Assembly: GCA_049999805.1 (NCBI GenBank)
Contig: JBNGIO010005131.1
Location: 1-34,655, forward strand
From: Folioceros fuciformis
Lineage: Eukaryota > Anthocerotophyta > Anthocerotopsida > Anthocerotales
DNA: 34,655 nucleotides
Direction: 5' to 3'
Both the position numbers and the translations under genes were made by a program. The first letter of the stretch is position 1. Every line of letters starts with the position of its first letter. The notes under the pieces are model-generated. The model ran no database searches, had not been told where the DNA came from, and worked only from the letters and a program-made list of their open reading frames with translations. This document shows, piece by piece, positions 8,350-18,127 of the stretch.

Positions 8350-11343
8350 TCAATATGCCCTTGACGCCTCTACCTGTTCACTAAGTTCATTGAGAAGTTG
8401 ATAGATCACAGCCTCTTGCTGATGCCTGTGGTCACCCGCCAGAAATGTGTGGACAGCCTGCTTGTGCTCGATCCAGCTCTGGCCAGGCTCCTTCCACGCA
8501 CCTGCAAATTCTCTCAACTCATGTACGTCGTTTGCCGAATTCCACAGACCGGCATCAGCGTATATGTTAGCCATGAGCACGTAGGCCGCACCATGCTTTG
8601 GTTCTCCACTAACCGCGCGATCAAAGGCATACCTTCCGAGTACCACGTTGCCATATTTCTGGCAAGCACCGAGCAAACACAACCACAGCGGCAGATCAGG
8701 CCGCATTGGCATTTGTGCAAGCAGCTTTTCTGCCTGGCTGAAGCATCCTGCACGACTCAAGAGATCGATTACACAAGCATAATGCTCGAGCGTGCCCGGT
8801 ATCGCATAATCTCTGACCATGCTTTCAAAGTACTCCAACCCTTTATCTACTCTGCCGGCATGATTGCATGCAGATAGCAGAGCCAGGAATGTGGCCCCCT
8901 GGGGTTGCAAGCCGTCTTTGCACAAGTCGCCATAGTGTCTTATGGCCATCTCCAAACTCCCTAGTCGAGCATACCCAGTTATCAATGCAGTCCATGACAC
9001 GACATCCGGCTGAGCGAGTGACTGAAACACAAGTTCAGCATTCGACATGCTCCCACATTTGCCGTAAGCATAAATCAGACTGGTAGCCACAGAAAGCCTG
9101 TCGGCAAAACCACTTTCGACAATACTTTTATGGGTCTCCTTACAGACTTCTAAAGCTCCGGTCCCACTGCAAGCTTCTAGAACAGCAAGAAATGTACACT
9201 CATGCGGCTTCACACCATCTGCTTGCATCCCGGTATACAGTTGCAGAGCCTTTTCTCCTTGGTCTTGCTGAGCATAGGCTGAAATCATGCAAGTCCACGA
9301 TACTACATTGCGGTTGGTCATCATGTCAAACACATGTTTCGCATCCTCGATGCTCCCACACTTCGTGTACATGGTTATCAAAGAGTTGGCAACAAACATG
9401 TTTGATTCAAAGCCCTTCTGCGCAGCAAGAGAATGCATTTCTCTTCCCTTCCGAAGGGTCTCTACTTTCAGATGTCGCCCGTTTACCACAGCATCTTCCT
9501 CGTGCTCTGCCAGGCTACCACATGCTTGGAGAATGCTAACGAAGGTCCATGCATCAGGAGTGATTCCATTCTCCTGCATGTGCTGATACACCTTCAAGGC
9601 CCTCTCCCCTTGTTTCTGCTGGGCATATGCTGCGATCATGGCAGTCCATGACGCCACATTACGTTGAGACAATTTGTCAAAAACCTGTTCCGCATCCGCA
9701 ACACTCCCACACCGCGCATACATACTAACCAACACGCTACCAACATAAACATCGGAGTCAAATACTCCCGTGCTTGCAGCGTGTATTTTCTTCCCCTTCT
9801 CGAGACACTGGACCTTCACATTTTGACTGTCCACCACGGTGTACACCTCCTTCTCTGCAAGGCTGCCACAGGCTTGGAGAGCAATGACGTACGTGCGAGC
9901 ATCTGGCAAAACCTCTAGCTCTTGCATTTGTTCAAAGATCTCCAAAGCCTTGCCTTCTTCGTCCTGCTGGGCATATGCAGCTATCATCGAAGTCCATAAC
10001 ACCACGTTGTGCCGTGCACTCGCGTCAAATGCCAACTGCGCATCCTTAAGGCTTCCACACTTTGCATACATACTGATCAGCGTGCACCTGACAAAAATGT
10101 CGGAATCAAAATTCATTCTTGTCGCTTCTGCATGGACTACCCTCCCTTTCCTTAGGGACTGCACCTTCACAAGCCGACCATCAACAAGCTCCCCTTCTTC
10201 CTTTCCTGGGAGGCTGCTACACGCTTGGAGTGTGCTCACAAAAGTCCGAGCGTCTGGCCTCACGCCTTCCTCTTGCATCTGCCAAAAATTCTGTAAGGCC
10301 ATTTCACCTTGATCTAGTTGAGCGTATGCAGCAATTAGCGCATTCCAAGACACCACATTGCGCTGAGACAGTCTATCAAAGATCAGTTGCGCATCATCGA
10401 TACTCCCACATTTTGCATACATGCTGACTAAGGCACTACCAACAAAAACATCCAAATCAAAACCCCTTGTACATGCACCTGCGTGTATCTCCTTCCCCTT
10501 CTGCAAAGATTCTACCTTCAAAACTACACCATTCAAAACAGTTCCCCCGTCTATTTCTGCAAGGCTCCCACAGGCTTGGAGAGTGCTAGCAAAGGTCCGT
10601 GCATTGGGCGTCACCCCTTCCGCTTGCATTTCCTGATATAACTGTAAGGCTTTTTCTCCTTGGTCCAGCTGAGCATAAGCCGCAAGCATGGCGTTCCATG
10701 AAACTACATTGCGGCAGGACAACCCATTGAACACCTGCTGCGCATCAATGATGCTTCCACATTTTGCATACATACTAACCAAACTGCTGCCGACAAACAC
10801 ATCTGATCCGAATCCACAAGCCAGAGCTGCAGCATGAATCTGCTTCCCCTTTTCCAGATCCTTTAGTTTGGCACAGGCTTTAAGGACCACTACAAATGTA
10901 TAGTTGTCAGGCTGCACACCTTCCTGTTGCATCTGCTGGTAGCATGTGAGAGCCACCCGATGATGTCCAGCATTGCAATACCCTGCAATGATGGCTGTCC
11001 ACGAGAAGGCTGTTCGATGGGACAATTGTTGGAACAACTCAACCCCGTCTACAAGGCCCCCACAGTTTATTAGTGTAGCAACCAGAAGCTCCGACAAGAA
11101 GCTGTTGAACTGCAAACCACACTGTGCCATATGCTGCTGTACACGCTTGGCCTGAGGAAGGGCCTTTTTCTTCTCGCAGGCATGCAATATGCTCTCATAC
11201 ATACGCACGGAAACTCCACATTCCTGCTGGTCCAGGTGTAGCAAGAGAATCAGTGCCTTGTCTAGCTGTCCTTCCTTGCACAACGTGCACACTTCGTGTG
11301 GATCTCCAGAGATCACCGAAATCCTACAAATGTGAACATACAT
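8350..11343 (-). CDS. PLS-class pentatricopeptide repeat protein, E subclass
   Basis: Uninterrupted frame of up to 997 aa. It contains about 25 P/L/S motifs, recognisable by repeated MYAKCGSI, RNVVSWNAMIAAYAQ, ALQLYQEMQ and HAxxxxxGFxxDVFVGxxLVSM blocks. It ends in E1/E2-type motifs (about 860-997), with GQSWIEHKQAVHTFLAGDH near the end, and stops without a DYW deaminase domain. Such proteins bind organelle RNA sequence-specifically, and E-type members usually recruit a separate DYW deaminase for C-to-U editing in plastids or mitochondria. Four consecutive triplets carry an extra 16-residue insertion (see the repeat entry). The start is uncertain: MYVHICR at 11343 overlaps a good 3' splice site (tttgtag before position 11323), so the targeting peptide probably lies in an upstream exon and the real coding sequence begins beyond 11343. 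Confidence 0.92.
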   Translation of the reverse strand: MYVHICRISVISGDPHEVCTLCKEGQLDKALILLLHLDQQECGVSVRMYESILHACEKKKALPQAKRVQQHMAQCGLQFNSFLSELLVATLINCGGLVDGVELFQQLSHRTAFSWTAIIAGYCNAGHHRVALTCYQQMQQEGVQPDNYTFVVVLKACAKLKDLEKGKQIHAAALACGFGSDVFVGSSLVSMYAKCGSIIDAQQVFNGLSCRNVVSWNAMLAAYAQLDQGEKALQLYQEMQAEGVTPNARTFASTLQACGSLAEIDGGTVLNGVVLKVESLQKGKEIHAGACTRGFDLDVFVGSALVSMYAKCGSIDDAQLIFDRLSQRNVVSWNALIAAYAQLDQGEMALQNFWQMQEEGVRPDARTFVSTLQACSSLPGKEEGELVDGRLVKVQSLRKGRVVHAEATRMNFDSDIFVRCTLISMYAKCGSLKDAQLAFDASARHNVVLWTSMIAAYAQQDEEGKALEIFEQMQELEVLPDARTYVIALQACGSLAEKEVYTVVDSQNVKVQCLEKGKKIHAASTGVFDSDVYVGSVLVSMYARCGSVADAEQVFDKLSQRNVASWTAMIAAYAQQKQGERALKVYQHMQENGITPDAWTFVSILQACGSLAEHEEDAVVNGRHLKVETLRKGREMHSLAAQKGFESNMFVANSLITMYTKCGSIEDAKHVFDMMTNRNVVSWTCMISAYAQQDQGEKALQLYTGMQADGVKPHECTFLAVLEACSGTGALEVCKETHKSIVESGFADRLSVATSLIYAYGKCGSMSNAELVFQSLAQPDVVSWTALITGYARLGSLEMAIRHYGDLCKDGLQPQGATFLALLSACNHAGRVDKGLEYFESMVRDYAIPGTLEHYACVIDLLSRAGCFSQAEKLLAQMPMRPDLPLWLCLLGACQKYGNVVLGRYAFDRAVSGEPKHGAAYVLMANIYADAGLWNSANDVHELREFAGAWKEPGQSWIEHKQAVHTFLAGDHRHQQEAVIYQLLNELSEQVEASRAY
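9171..10572 (-). repeat. 351-bp (117-aa) tandem PLS triplets with a constant 16-aa insertion
   Basis: Within the PPR gene, cysteines of the ACGSL motif fall at residues 258, 375, 492 and 608, a spacing of 117, 117 and 116 residues. After each, 25 residues separate the Cys from the Gly of the KGK/KGR block (for example SLAEIDGGTVLNGVVLKVES, then LQKGK). Only 9 do so in the ordinary copies at about 157 and 725. The inserts share a pattern (L, A/P, E-rich, VV(D/N)G, (L/V)KV), so one inserted triplet was amplified. They probably form a loop between the two helices of the motif or between motifs. Confidence 0.85.
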
Positions 11344-12980
11344 TGCTCTTATCAGAAAATCGGATTCACATAGAACAATTCAAACACCAGCTTGACATGA
11401 ATAGCACATAGATTCCTCCACAGCATGTTAAGGAGAGCACTTCTCTCACCCAGTAGTCCAAGTAGATGTTGTACAGCAGAAGACCCCCATGCTCAGTCGT
11501 GCATCAATTACAATCACGACCAAGCAAATGCTTATGAGTGTGACCTGGCTTGAAAACTCTTCTGCATAACAAGAGACATTAAGCAGGGCACGTCAGCCAT
11601 AAAATATATGGCCCGAGGCAATCTGCCCACGGCTACTCACACACTCAAATCCGTTACGATGTCAGAAAGACAGCGTCCATACTCACATAGAAGCCATTTT
11701 CACAACCAAAGCCATGTACTGTGCGCGGATTTGCAGTTGCATATACAAGGACGACAAGTTTACCAATCCCACCTGCAATGCCTGCACACGGACCGTATAC
11801 AGGATGAGACCACCCATGACACAAACAGCAATGCCTACATGCACCAGTGGGGAATCCGAACCAGCTTGTGAAATAGCACAACTGCCTAGACGAATGCACT
11901 AACCGATGATGACAAATCTTAACACAAGAACCTCGAGAAATGATGCCCACTGACGTAGCCACTTCCCATGAATCTGCTCTCACTGGGTACAGACTGCCAA
12001 GAGTTATGCCTTCTAACCATCGCTGCGTCGTGGCTATGGGCCGCGCAATGCTGATATCACCGATGGCCATCAAGAGCCGTTTTTCAGAAGCCATTCCGCA
12101 AAACAGTCGCACTCTGAGGAGAATTATTTTCCAAGCACCAAGCATAAAATGCTGCATACATCGATGGCACCCTCGAGGACAGCTACTTGCGAAACTCGGC
12201 ACCTCCTACACTGGTAGGGCCTCTCTCTGTTCAAACGGACCACAGATAGTGAACCGACCGCACTGCCAATTCTGTGGCGCATGGTCTGTAGGGATGGCCC
12301 TGCCTTGAGAAGGTCCAGACGGTCAAGCTTCATGTCGTGATGGGTGGGATGAGAACATTTATATTAACATTGTACAAATGGCGACTTTCACAATTCATTT
12401 ACGCTAAACGTGCGACCAACTGTCGAGGGTATCAAGCCTTCCAGAGATTCGAGACCGGGATTCTTTTGTCCACATGGCTGATCCTGCTCTATGACGTACG
12501 CCTCTTTCACACATATGTATGTACGTACCATGAAAAATATCCAACACGGAGAGAGGGGTTCGCTTAGAGGTGGAATGGACGCCCAAGCTTTCCGTGGTGA
12601 CCACAGATGATCCCTTTCGCAGAAAAAAACAATCGAGGTCATCGACAACCTAAGTGAAAGCTACTGGCCATACATAGATTGAAAAGACTTATGATGTCCT
12701 CATTGATCGGCCCAACACCTGTTAATCTTGTACAGCTAGTTGCTATGGACATCAGACTGTCCGCTCCCCATGGGAGCGCGTTCAACCTCAAAAGTACCAC
12801 GTGAAGGGGAGGAGTGAGCTCGCAACAAGGCTGATAGCTAGAGTGGTGCAACCCCGGATTCCAGGCTAATAGCTGAGAGGGGTATCGTACAAAGCTTCTA
12901 GAGTAGCCCAACTACTTGATAATCGAACATCGCTACATAATGGTTATGGGACAGACCTAACACCTACTTTATATACTACA
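11344..12980. other. Putative 5' exon(s) of the PPR gene and intergenic DNA
   Basis: A minus-strand stretch at about 11885-11687 is open, with a hydrophobic core (HVGIAVCVMGGLILYTVRVQ), and ends in an excellent donor (AT|GTGAGTATGG, GT at 11686-11685). Joined to the acceptor at 11324-11325 it is exactly in frame (codon AT|G) with ISVISGDPHEV of the PPR protein. This makes it a candidate upstream exon, but it does not look like a classic transit peptide and its own start is unclear. Longer open frames (11654-12202 and 12124-12333 minus) overlap it without recognisable homology. From 12340 to 12980 I see only the 3' flank of UBC12. Confidence 0.3.
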
Positions 12981-14268
12981 CTACACGCACCTTGGGAAGT
13001 GATGTCCATTGAGGTACCCTCCACTCATCGTTCTTTTCACATTGTTTTCGAACTGCCGGGCATTTTCTCTCAAAACCTCCGCAGCTTCGTGGTTTAGTGG
13101 ATCATCGGGATTCGGGTCCTGGAAGTAAAGAGCGGCAAGTTGGTAACCAAGACTCTCAGATTGTGCTTGGCAGTAAATCTCAAAACCTTGCAGATACACA
13201 ACCGTCCATGGCGCCAATAAGTAACTGAGATTGCAATACGTACCAGAAACAGATATTGCAAGCCGTATATGATGGAATTGACGCTCAGCACTGGTTTCCA
13301 ATCCTCTCGAAGAATGTTCAGGCACACATTGCCTTCCAAGTCAATGTTGGGATGGTAAACCTGAAAGCCAGGAAGCACGTTGGTGAACTTCTATACGTTC
13401 CATCTACCAGATAATTGAGTCCTCTTCAGGCTTCCACTACAAGGTAAGCGAAGCACACAAGACGAGCTGAGACCAAAACGGGGGAGTGAGGCAATTTGAG
13501 GAATACAATGGTTGTTAGTACCTTGGTCTTGCATTTCACTTTAGGAGCCTCATGCGGATAAACCTGCGAGATATTAAAGCTGAAGACAAAAGTCCCTCCC
13601 CTGGAAGAGAAACAACAATCACAGCAATAACTGTCAGAATCCAATTGCCAAAGGGAGCAATACATAACAACCCGCACCATGCGCGGCAGGATTTGATGCC
13701 CATGACAGACCAGCTAGGGTTCCACAGATCACTCTGTTCGGGGGAGGTATTGAGTCGCCAATTGAATTCAGAAAACGCAAGAGAACGGGACGGGTCTGCA
13801 AGGCCTTGCGGGGAGCCACAAACCGTGACCTAAGTTGGTGATCACTGTCACACGGGGAATGTGAGGGACACGATTCCAACTTACTGATAGTAACCCTCAT
13901 CAGGGCGAATTGTGATCTCAAAGTTCAGGAGATTGTCCTTGCCCTGGGGAAAAGATATGGACGTGGTTTTCAACAAGTTCAGCTCGCTGATATCTGCAGC
14001 AGCGGACCGCACCATTAGACAGTGCACCCACAGCATCCTCACACGCCACCATCCAGCAGGCAAGCAACCGCTGGTCACCCTATCCGGGCCGGCTGAAATG
14101 CCCCAAGCATGAATCGAGACGGCAACAAACGCATCAAGACAAGCGATCTTGTCACGGACCCTTCTGCACCCGCAACTCCCCAGCGCTCTGCTTTTTGATC
14201 GGTGTCCTGCCATTAGCGCTCTCAGCGGCTTCCTTCTGCTTTTGCTTCACACTAAAAAGCTTGATCAT
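12981..14268 (-). CDS. RCE1: NEDD8-conjugating enzyme UBC12/RCE1 (E2)
   Basis: Five exons on the minus strand (14268-14160, 13993-13885, 13600-13522, 13360-13244, 13118-12981) encode 183 aa, matching plant RCE1 (184) and animal UBE2M. The start [14 protein letters not shown] is the family's N-terminal peptide that docks on the NEDD8 E1 subunit. The UBC fold follows: [10 protein letters not shown], then [20 protein letters not shown], the active-site block [16 protein letters not shown] with the thioester Cys112, then [13 protein letters not shown]. The C-terminus is [13 protein letters not shown]. The enzyme passes RUB/NEDD8 to cullins with the RING protein RBX1 and so activates SCF-type ubiquitin ligases. 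All introns are GT-AG, and exon lengths keep the frame throughout. An SCF substrate receptor (F-box gene) lies 3 kb away, but this need not mean anything. Confidence 0.97.
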
Positions 14269-15519
14269 GGTGGAGGCCCGTCGCCCGCAGCTCCGCCAGA
14301 TAGCACAGCACCGCAGTGCCAGAAATGGCAGCAGAGGGAAAGAGAAAGCTGACTCCAAGGCTGGACAGGGCACCAAAAACTCCCACTCTCCCACTTCCGC
14401 AGGGTCTCTGTACATTTGTAACCCGAGGCGACGGGCCTCTCGGGTTGGGATCGCCGGGTGCGCTATTCACACATGAGCGTACCTGAAACTATTTTCTTCC
14501 CGAGATATACATCAAGGTAATTAAATTCTAAAACATTTCTTCCGTATTTCACAAGTTTGGAGTCCATGGTGTCCTTTCCATGCTTGCTTCCCTGGTCACG
14601 ATGTATGAATCTGGCTTTACCCACCTTCTACAAATAATTATTCTAATTTCCCCTAATTGATTTATGATGAAGTATGTATTATGAATGATTAAGCTCTACA
14701 AGATCAAAATTGCTCTTCAACGTCCTCCTTATACAAGTCACGTTAGCTTTGCACCTGGTTGATTAGAATTCCATCCTTAAGCCATATCATCCAGTCATGT
14801 CCGCAAGCAACACAATGAGCCAAAACTACCTTTGCATCAGCCGTGTTACTGGTAGTGGATCTTTCTTCGCTGATGGGTCTCTTGAAGCACCTCACGAACC
14901 GCTGGAAGGAAGAAGTTAACATCTGGACCCATCTCTTATTCTACCGTTTGAGGGAATAAGTCTTAAAGATCTTGACCCACTTGGGGTACCATCTCAAGAC
15001 CACTTGAACCTCCGACAATCTCCTTTCCTAAGATTGCTTTCTTCTCCCAAACAAAATTCTTTTGTGTTTGAGAAGGATTGTGCTTCGGTAGAATGTGAGC
15101 AGCTGGCTGTCCATCCTTCAACGTGTGATGACTTTTGCGGCGCTGTTAGCCTCAGCTACAACTTCTTCTGGCTTGAGCCTTCAAATCCTTCCGGGTTGCA
15201 TATCTTGTAGCCTCAATTTAGAAGAATTTGCAGCGTACTGGTGATAGTGCTAGGGAAGCTTCAATGCATGTCGAAAGCCAGGTAGGACTGACAGTATGCT
15301 GGATTTCTAGTCCAAAATGCCATGGTAGGCGCCGGCGCATGGCATTTCTGTGTCCTGTTGCTCAGTAGGATTTTCCGTAGGGAGTGGCAAAGGAAATTCT
15401 GTCTGGTTGTGTTCCGCTTGGTTAGGGAAGTGGAGGCGTAAGATGTGGGGGGCAGGACATGCAGCGACAGTAGTGTTCTTCTGTCTGGTCACTTGGAGCA
15501 GTGTCCGAGTGCTTTGCAT
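14269..15519. other. Intergenic, no recognisable gene
   Basis: This begins with the 5' flank of UBC12 (GC-rich to about 14470) and then turns AT-rich. Short open frames on both strands (for example 15004-15210 plus) show no family signature. It may contain further eroded gene or transposon debris like that just downstream, but I cannot identify any. Confidence 0.4.
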
Positions 15520-15539
15520 GCTGAGTAGCAGCTCTGATT

Positions 15540-16085
15540 TGCAGTGGGCTTACCTGGAGAGTGCTGAACAATCTTCAAGTTCTTTTTTCCGCTCCCCAAT
15601 TTGGAGCACACGGGGTAAAGTCCTTGCACGAGCTCAAATCTTGCGTGCAGGCTGCCTTCGAGTCTGTCGTTTGCGACGTTGGATCCTCAAGAGATGCCGG
15701 ACTCTTGACCTGCGCACATCTGCAATCTGGGTGAAAGTTGGCCACTTGCTTCATGTTTTGGGTTCGGCAGGTAGGTTGGCGTTGTGGCCCCCAGGAGTGT
15801 AGTGGTCCAACTGTCTCCCCCCCTTACTTCTCCTTGTGCAGTTGAAGGGAAGTGGTGTGGCACCGCTGAATGGACCCACACGCCCGATCCTCTGACCGGA
15901 CAACAATTTATCAAAGTTCCAGACATCTCGTTGGAGGAAATCGTAGAAAGTACCTGCCATTTCTCCTGCTACCTGTGGATTGTTTCTGCGTTGGAATTTG
16001 GGAATAAGCGTTCTTGTGCTTTTGTTCCCAGCCTTTCCGGAAGGCCGGAGCCTCAAATCTTGTCCGAAGTCTGGCGTTCACAGTC
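15540..16085 (+). pseudogene. P5CDH: Relic of delta-1-pyrroline-5-carboxylate dehydrogenase (ALDH12) 5' exons
   Basis: Three consecutive pieces align in order with the N-terminus of plant P5CDH. Piece 1 (about 15619-15731) reads LPSSLSFATLDPQEMPDS, then a TGA stop (15706-15708), then PAHICNL, ending at a donor (G|GTGAAAG). Piece 2 starts after a cag acceptor (exon from 15841) and reads VEGKWCGTAEW, then TPDPLTGQQFIKV, equivalent to the family's GKWVGS..W..PDPLNG..FIKV. Piece 3 (from 16044) reads SLKSCPKSGVHSPL, equivalent to SL..CPKSGLHNPF. Intron positions still split codons correctly. The rest of the roughly 550-aa enzyme, including the Rossmann fold and catalytic Cys, is absent. A frame break before piece 1 hides the original start. 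P5CDH oxidises glutamate semialdehyde in mitochondrial proline catabolism; this copy cannot. Retained introns show a DNA-level duplicate rather than a retrocopy. Confidence 0.75.
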
Positions 16086-16191
16086 CGCTTGCAGTAATCG
16101 CCACGAGCAGAAGCACTTGTGGCAGCGATGTGTCCAGACCCTACCATGCGGAGGGACGACAGACAAGATAAGAAGAGCTCCCTCGTTTGCT

Positions 16192-16565
16192 TCGCTTCAG
16201 GCGTTAGGGGTCCGGCAAGGTGCTGTGGTTAAACAGCATGTTAAACCAGCCTGGGTTGATGAACAGCTGGCGCACTTGGGTCCTGGTGCCTCTTCTTCCA
16301 AGATGCAAGCAAGGTTTTGGACAGCTTGCCCATGACGATTGTGGTGACAAAGCTAAATATGTTACATTTGCTTGCCTCGCAAGACCTGTGCAACCGCTGG
16401 TGACGTAGAGGAAGGAGGTCAGGCAGCTGAAGTCACATATTGTCGAAAGACGGGCTGCTGGATGACAGTGTGGTGGGAAATAGCCTGGTGGACAAGCATA
16501 CAAAATGTATCGAACTGGAAGATGCACACCACGTTCTTGATAGTGCTCCACAGAGATCAATGGAG
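16192..16565 (+). pseudogene. Frameshifted PPR gene fragment
   Basis: Three segments in different frames read as successive PPR motifs. They are LQALGVRQGAVVKQHV, then VDEQLA (about 16198-16270); QDASKVLDSLPMTIVVT, then KLNM (about 16300-16360); and GLLDDSVVGNSLVDKHTKC, then ELEDAHHVLDSAPQRS (about 16453-16560). These match the usual ..GxxVHxHV.., DAxKVFDxMPxRDVVTWN and VGNSLVDMYxKCGxLEDA patterns. At least two frameshifts and several lost consensus residues (MY to KH, G to I after KC) show long decay. It sits directly after the P5CDH relic on the same strand. It is not a copy of the PPR gene at 8350-11343 that I can recognise. Confidence 0.72.
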
Positions 16566-16728
16566 CAAGACGATAATCACTTCACTTCACCTTTGGTTGC
16601 CTCCTGAAGGCCTATGCAAGCACAAGCTCCTACAGTAGGGCATGCAACTGCGCAGATAGCGGAAACAGAATTGGCGGACGTAGGGTTGAGCACCTGGCAT
16701 GTGGACACGGAGCCCTATCTCACAATTA

Positions 16729-16772
16729 GCACAGCAACTCCCGTTGAAGCAAATCAAACCTCCAGAAGCTAC
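16729..16772 (-). pseudogene. Trace of an F-box gene
   Basis: On the minus strand this reads VASGGLICFNGSCC, close to VAAGGLICFAGGYLC of the F-box protein at 17012-18127. The DNA over about 44 bp is also similar, with an identical AAACCTCCAG core on the plus strand. Flanking frames do not continue the similarity clearly. A decayed tandem duplicate is likely, but the match is short. Confidence 0.35.
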
Positions 16773-17011
16773 GTGATGATGCCTCCAGATGTTCAGCAAA
16801 CGAGAGAAAACGAGGAACTCAAATCTACTCAATATTTTATTAGCAAGAGAACTCGGGAAGGGAACTTAAATCTACTTTAGTAGAAAGGGAACTCAGTAAA
16901 CGTGTAGAAGCTGGTCCGGCCCCTGATTGCAAGGTCTGGTCTTCTCCGTCGCCTCCAAACCCATTGATTTCCAACATCGCCCCCCCTAACGACATAGAAT
17001 TGGTAGAAGTC

Positions 17012-18127
17012 TCACAGGGCAATTTGGTTAGCCTTTTGATCAAGTGTGAAAACAAAGTAATCCCTGCCATGAATGTCCTTATCCATCGCCCATTGGGTCC
17101 ACCTCCCTGTAATGAGGTGGTACGTAATCAATCCCATCACTTCAGTCATCAAAGTTGTACCTTCCTGGTGCTTATTAAGAGTGACATATATGTAGATGTA
17201 ATCATCTATAATCCTGACTTCGTGATCGGAGTACGTGAATTCGTCGGAGATTGTAAATGTCATCGCGTTGCGCTGGGCCTGAGGCTGAGTCTGAGGGCCA
17301 GAGAGAGGATCCTTTCTAATCTCAATTAATGGATTTTTGCAGTTAATTTGCCAGTGAAGAAACACTGCGAATTCAGCCCGTTTGTCCTCTACTTTGGGCC
17401 ACATGATGTTGAAGTTTCTGGTGAGGCGGCGATGCTTGGGTAGAACCTTATTGAGAGCCCTCGCACGTTTACGACACTCAACATCCGTGAATGGTTTCCA
17501 CCTGCCGGATGCGGATTCATATTCAAACTGCCCGGCATAACTAGAAACGCGTAGTGTATAGGTCTTGGAATCATGGTTTACCTGTAAATGTATAGACGAC
17601 CGCAGTAATCGCATCCGAGGACCGAATAGGTCGGGCAATCTGTGCCAACTTCCTGATAGAGGGTTGCAAATCACCAATGGCTCGTGAATAAAACGTTTCT
17701 TGCACAAGTAGCCCCCGGCAAAGCAGATTAAACCTCCAGCTGCTACACAAGGATAAGAGCAAGCCGAGGAGAAAGGGAACTCCAACTTGTGCAATCTCTC
17801 TCCCGCCGCAGGCGCAGTTAGTTCTCTTTCCGTTGGTTCTCCTTTTGTTATTACTCCTTTCGTTAGGAGCTGTATTTTGTCCTCGAAGACGAGGATTCCC
17901 AGAGGGACCATGCGGTTCCGTTGCCACTGCTCCAGAAATGCATCAGACAACAGTAGACGGCGCCAATCTTTGCACACGGCACGGAACTTTATCATTGAGT
18001 AAAAAGGCAAGTGCACCAGCACATCATACAAGATGTCCAGCGGTAAGTTTCCCCAAAGCGTGCTATCCGTGCAGGAGTGATTAGCTGAGGGTGCGTCCCA
18101 GTCATCCTGCACCAAACACGCCGGCAT
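17012..18127 (-). CDS. F-box protein (F-box/kelch-like SCF substrate receptor)
   Basis: Single exon, 371 aa from the ATG at 18127. The frame runs on upstream only to a GTG, so the first ATG is preferred. An F-box lies at about residues 24-70 (LWGNLPLDILYDVLVHLPF, then FRAVCKDWRRLL, then FLEQW), the part that binds SKP1 in SCF ubiquitin ligases. The C-terminal 290 residues resemble the single-domain beta-propeller region of plant F-box proteins, with GGLICFAGG, then VICNPLSGSWHRLP, then FEYESASGRWKPF as kelch-like blades. The substrate is unknown. There is no membrane span or signal, so it is probably nuclear or cytosolic. The stop at 17012 is followed by unrelated sequence, so the C-terminus looks complete. 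Confidence 0.87.
   Translation of the reverse strand: MPACLVQDDWDAPSANHSCTDSTLWGNLPLDILYDVLVHLPFYSMIKFRAVCKDWRRLLLSDAFLEQWQRNRMVPLGILVFEDKIQLLTKGVITKGEPTERELTAPAAGERLHKLEFPFSSACSYPCVAAGGLICFAGGYLCKKRFIHEPLVICNPLSGSWHRLPDLFGPRMRLLRSSIHLQVNHDSKTYTLRVSSYAGQFEYESASGRWKPFTDVECRKRARALNKVLPKHRRLTRNFNIMWPKVEDKRAEFAVFLHWQINCKNPLIEIRKDPLSGPQTQPQAQRNAMTFTISDEFTYSDHEVRIIDDYIYIYVTLNKHQEGTTLMTEVMGLITYHLITGRWTQWAMDKDIHGRDYFVFTLDQKANQIAL

Noticed and set aside
11654-12202. 182-aa minus-strand frame as a separate gene
   Set aside because: Cys/Gly/His-rich with no recognisable family. It overlaps a better candidate exon in another frame.
15784-16335. 183-aa plus-strand frame considered as an intact gene
   Set aside because: It merely spans one P5CDH exon, an intron and part of the PPR relic; homology segments lie in different frames and the start is intronic.
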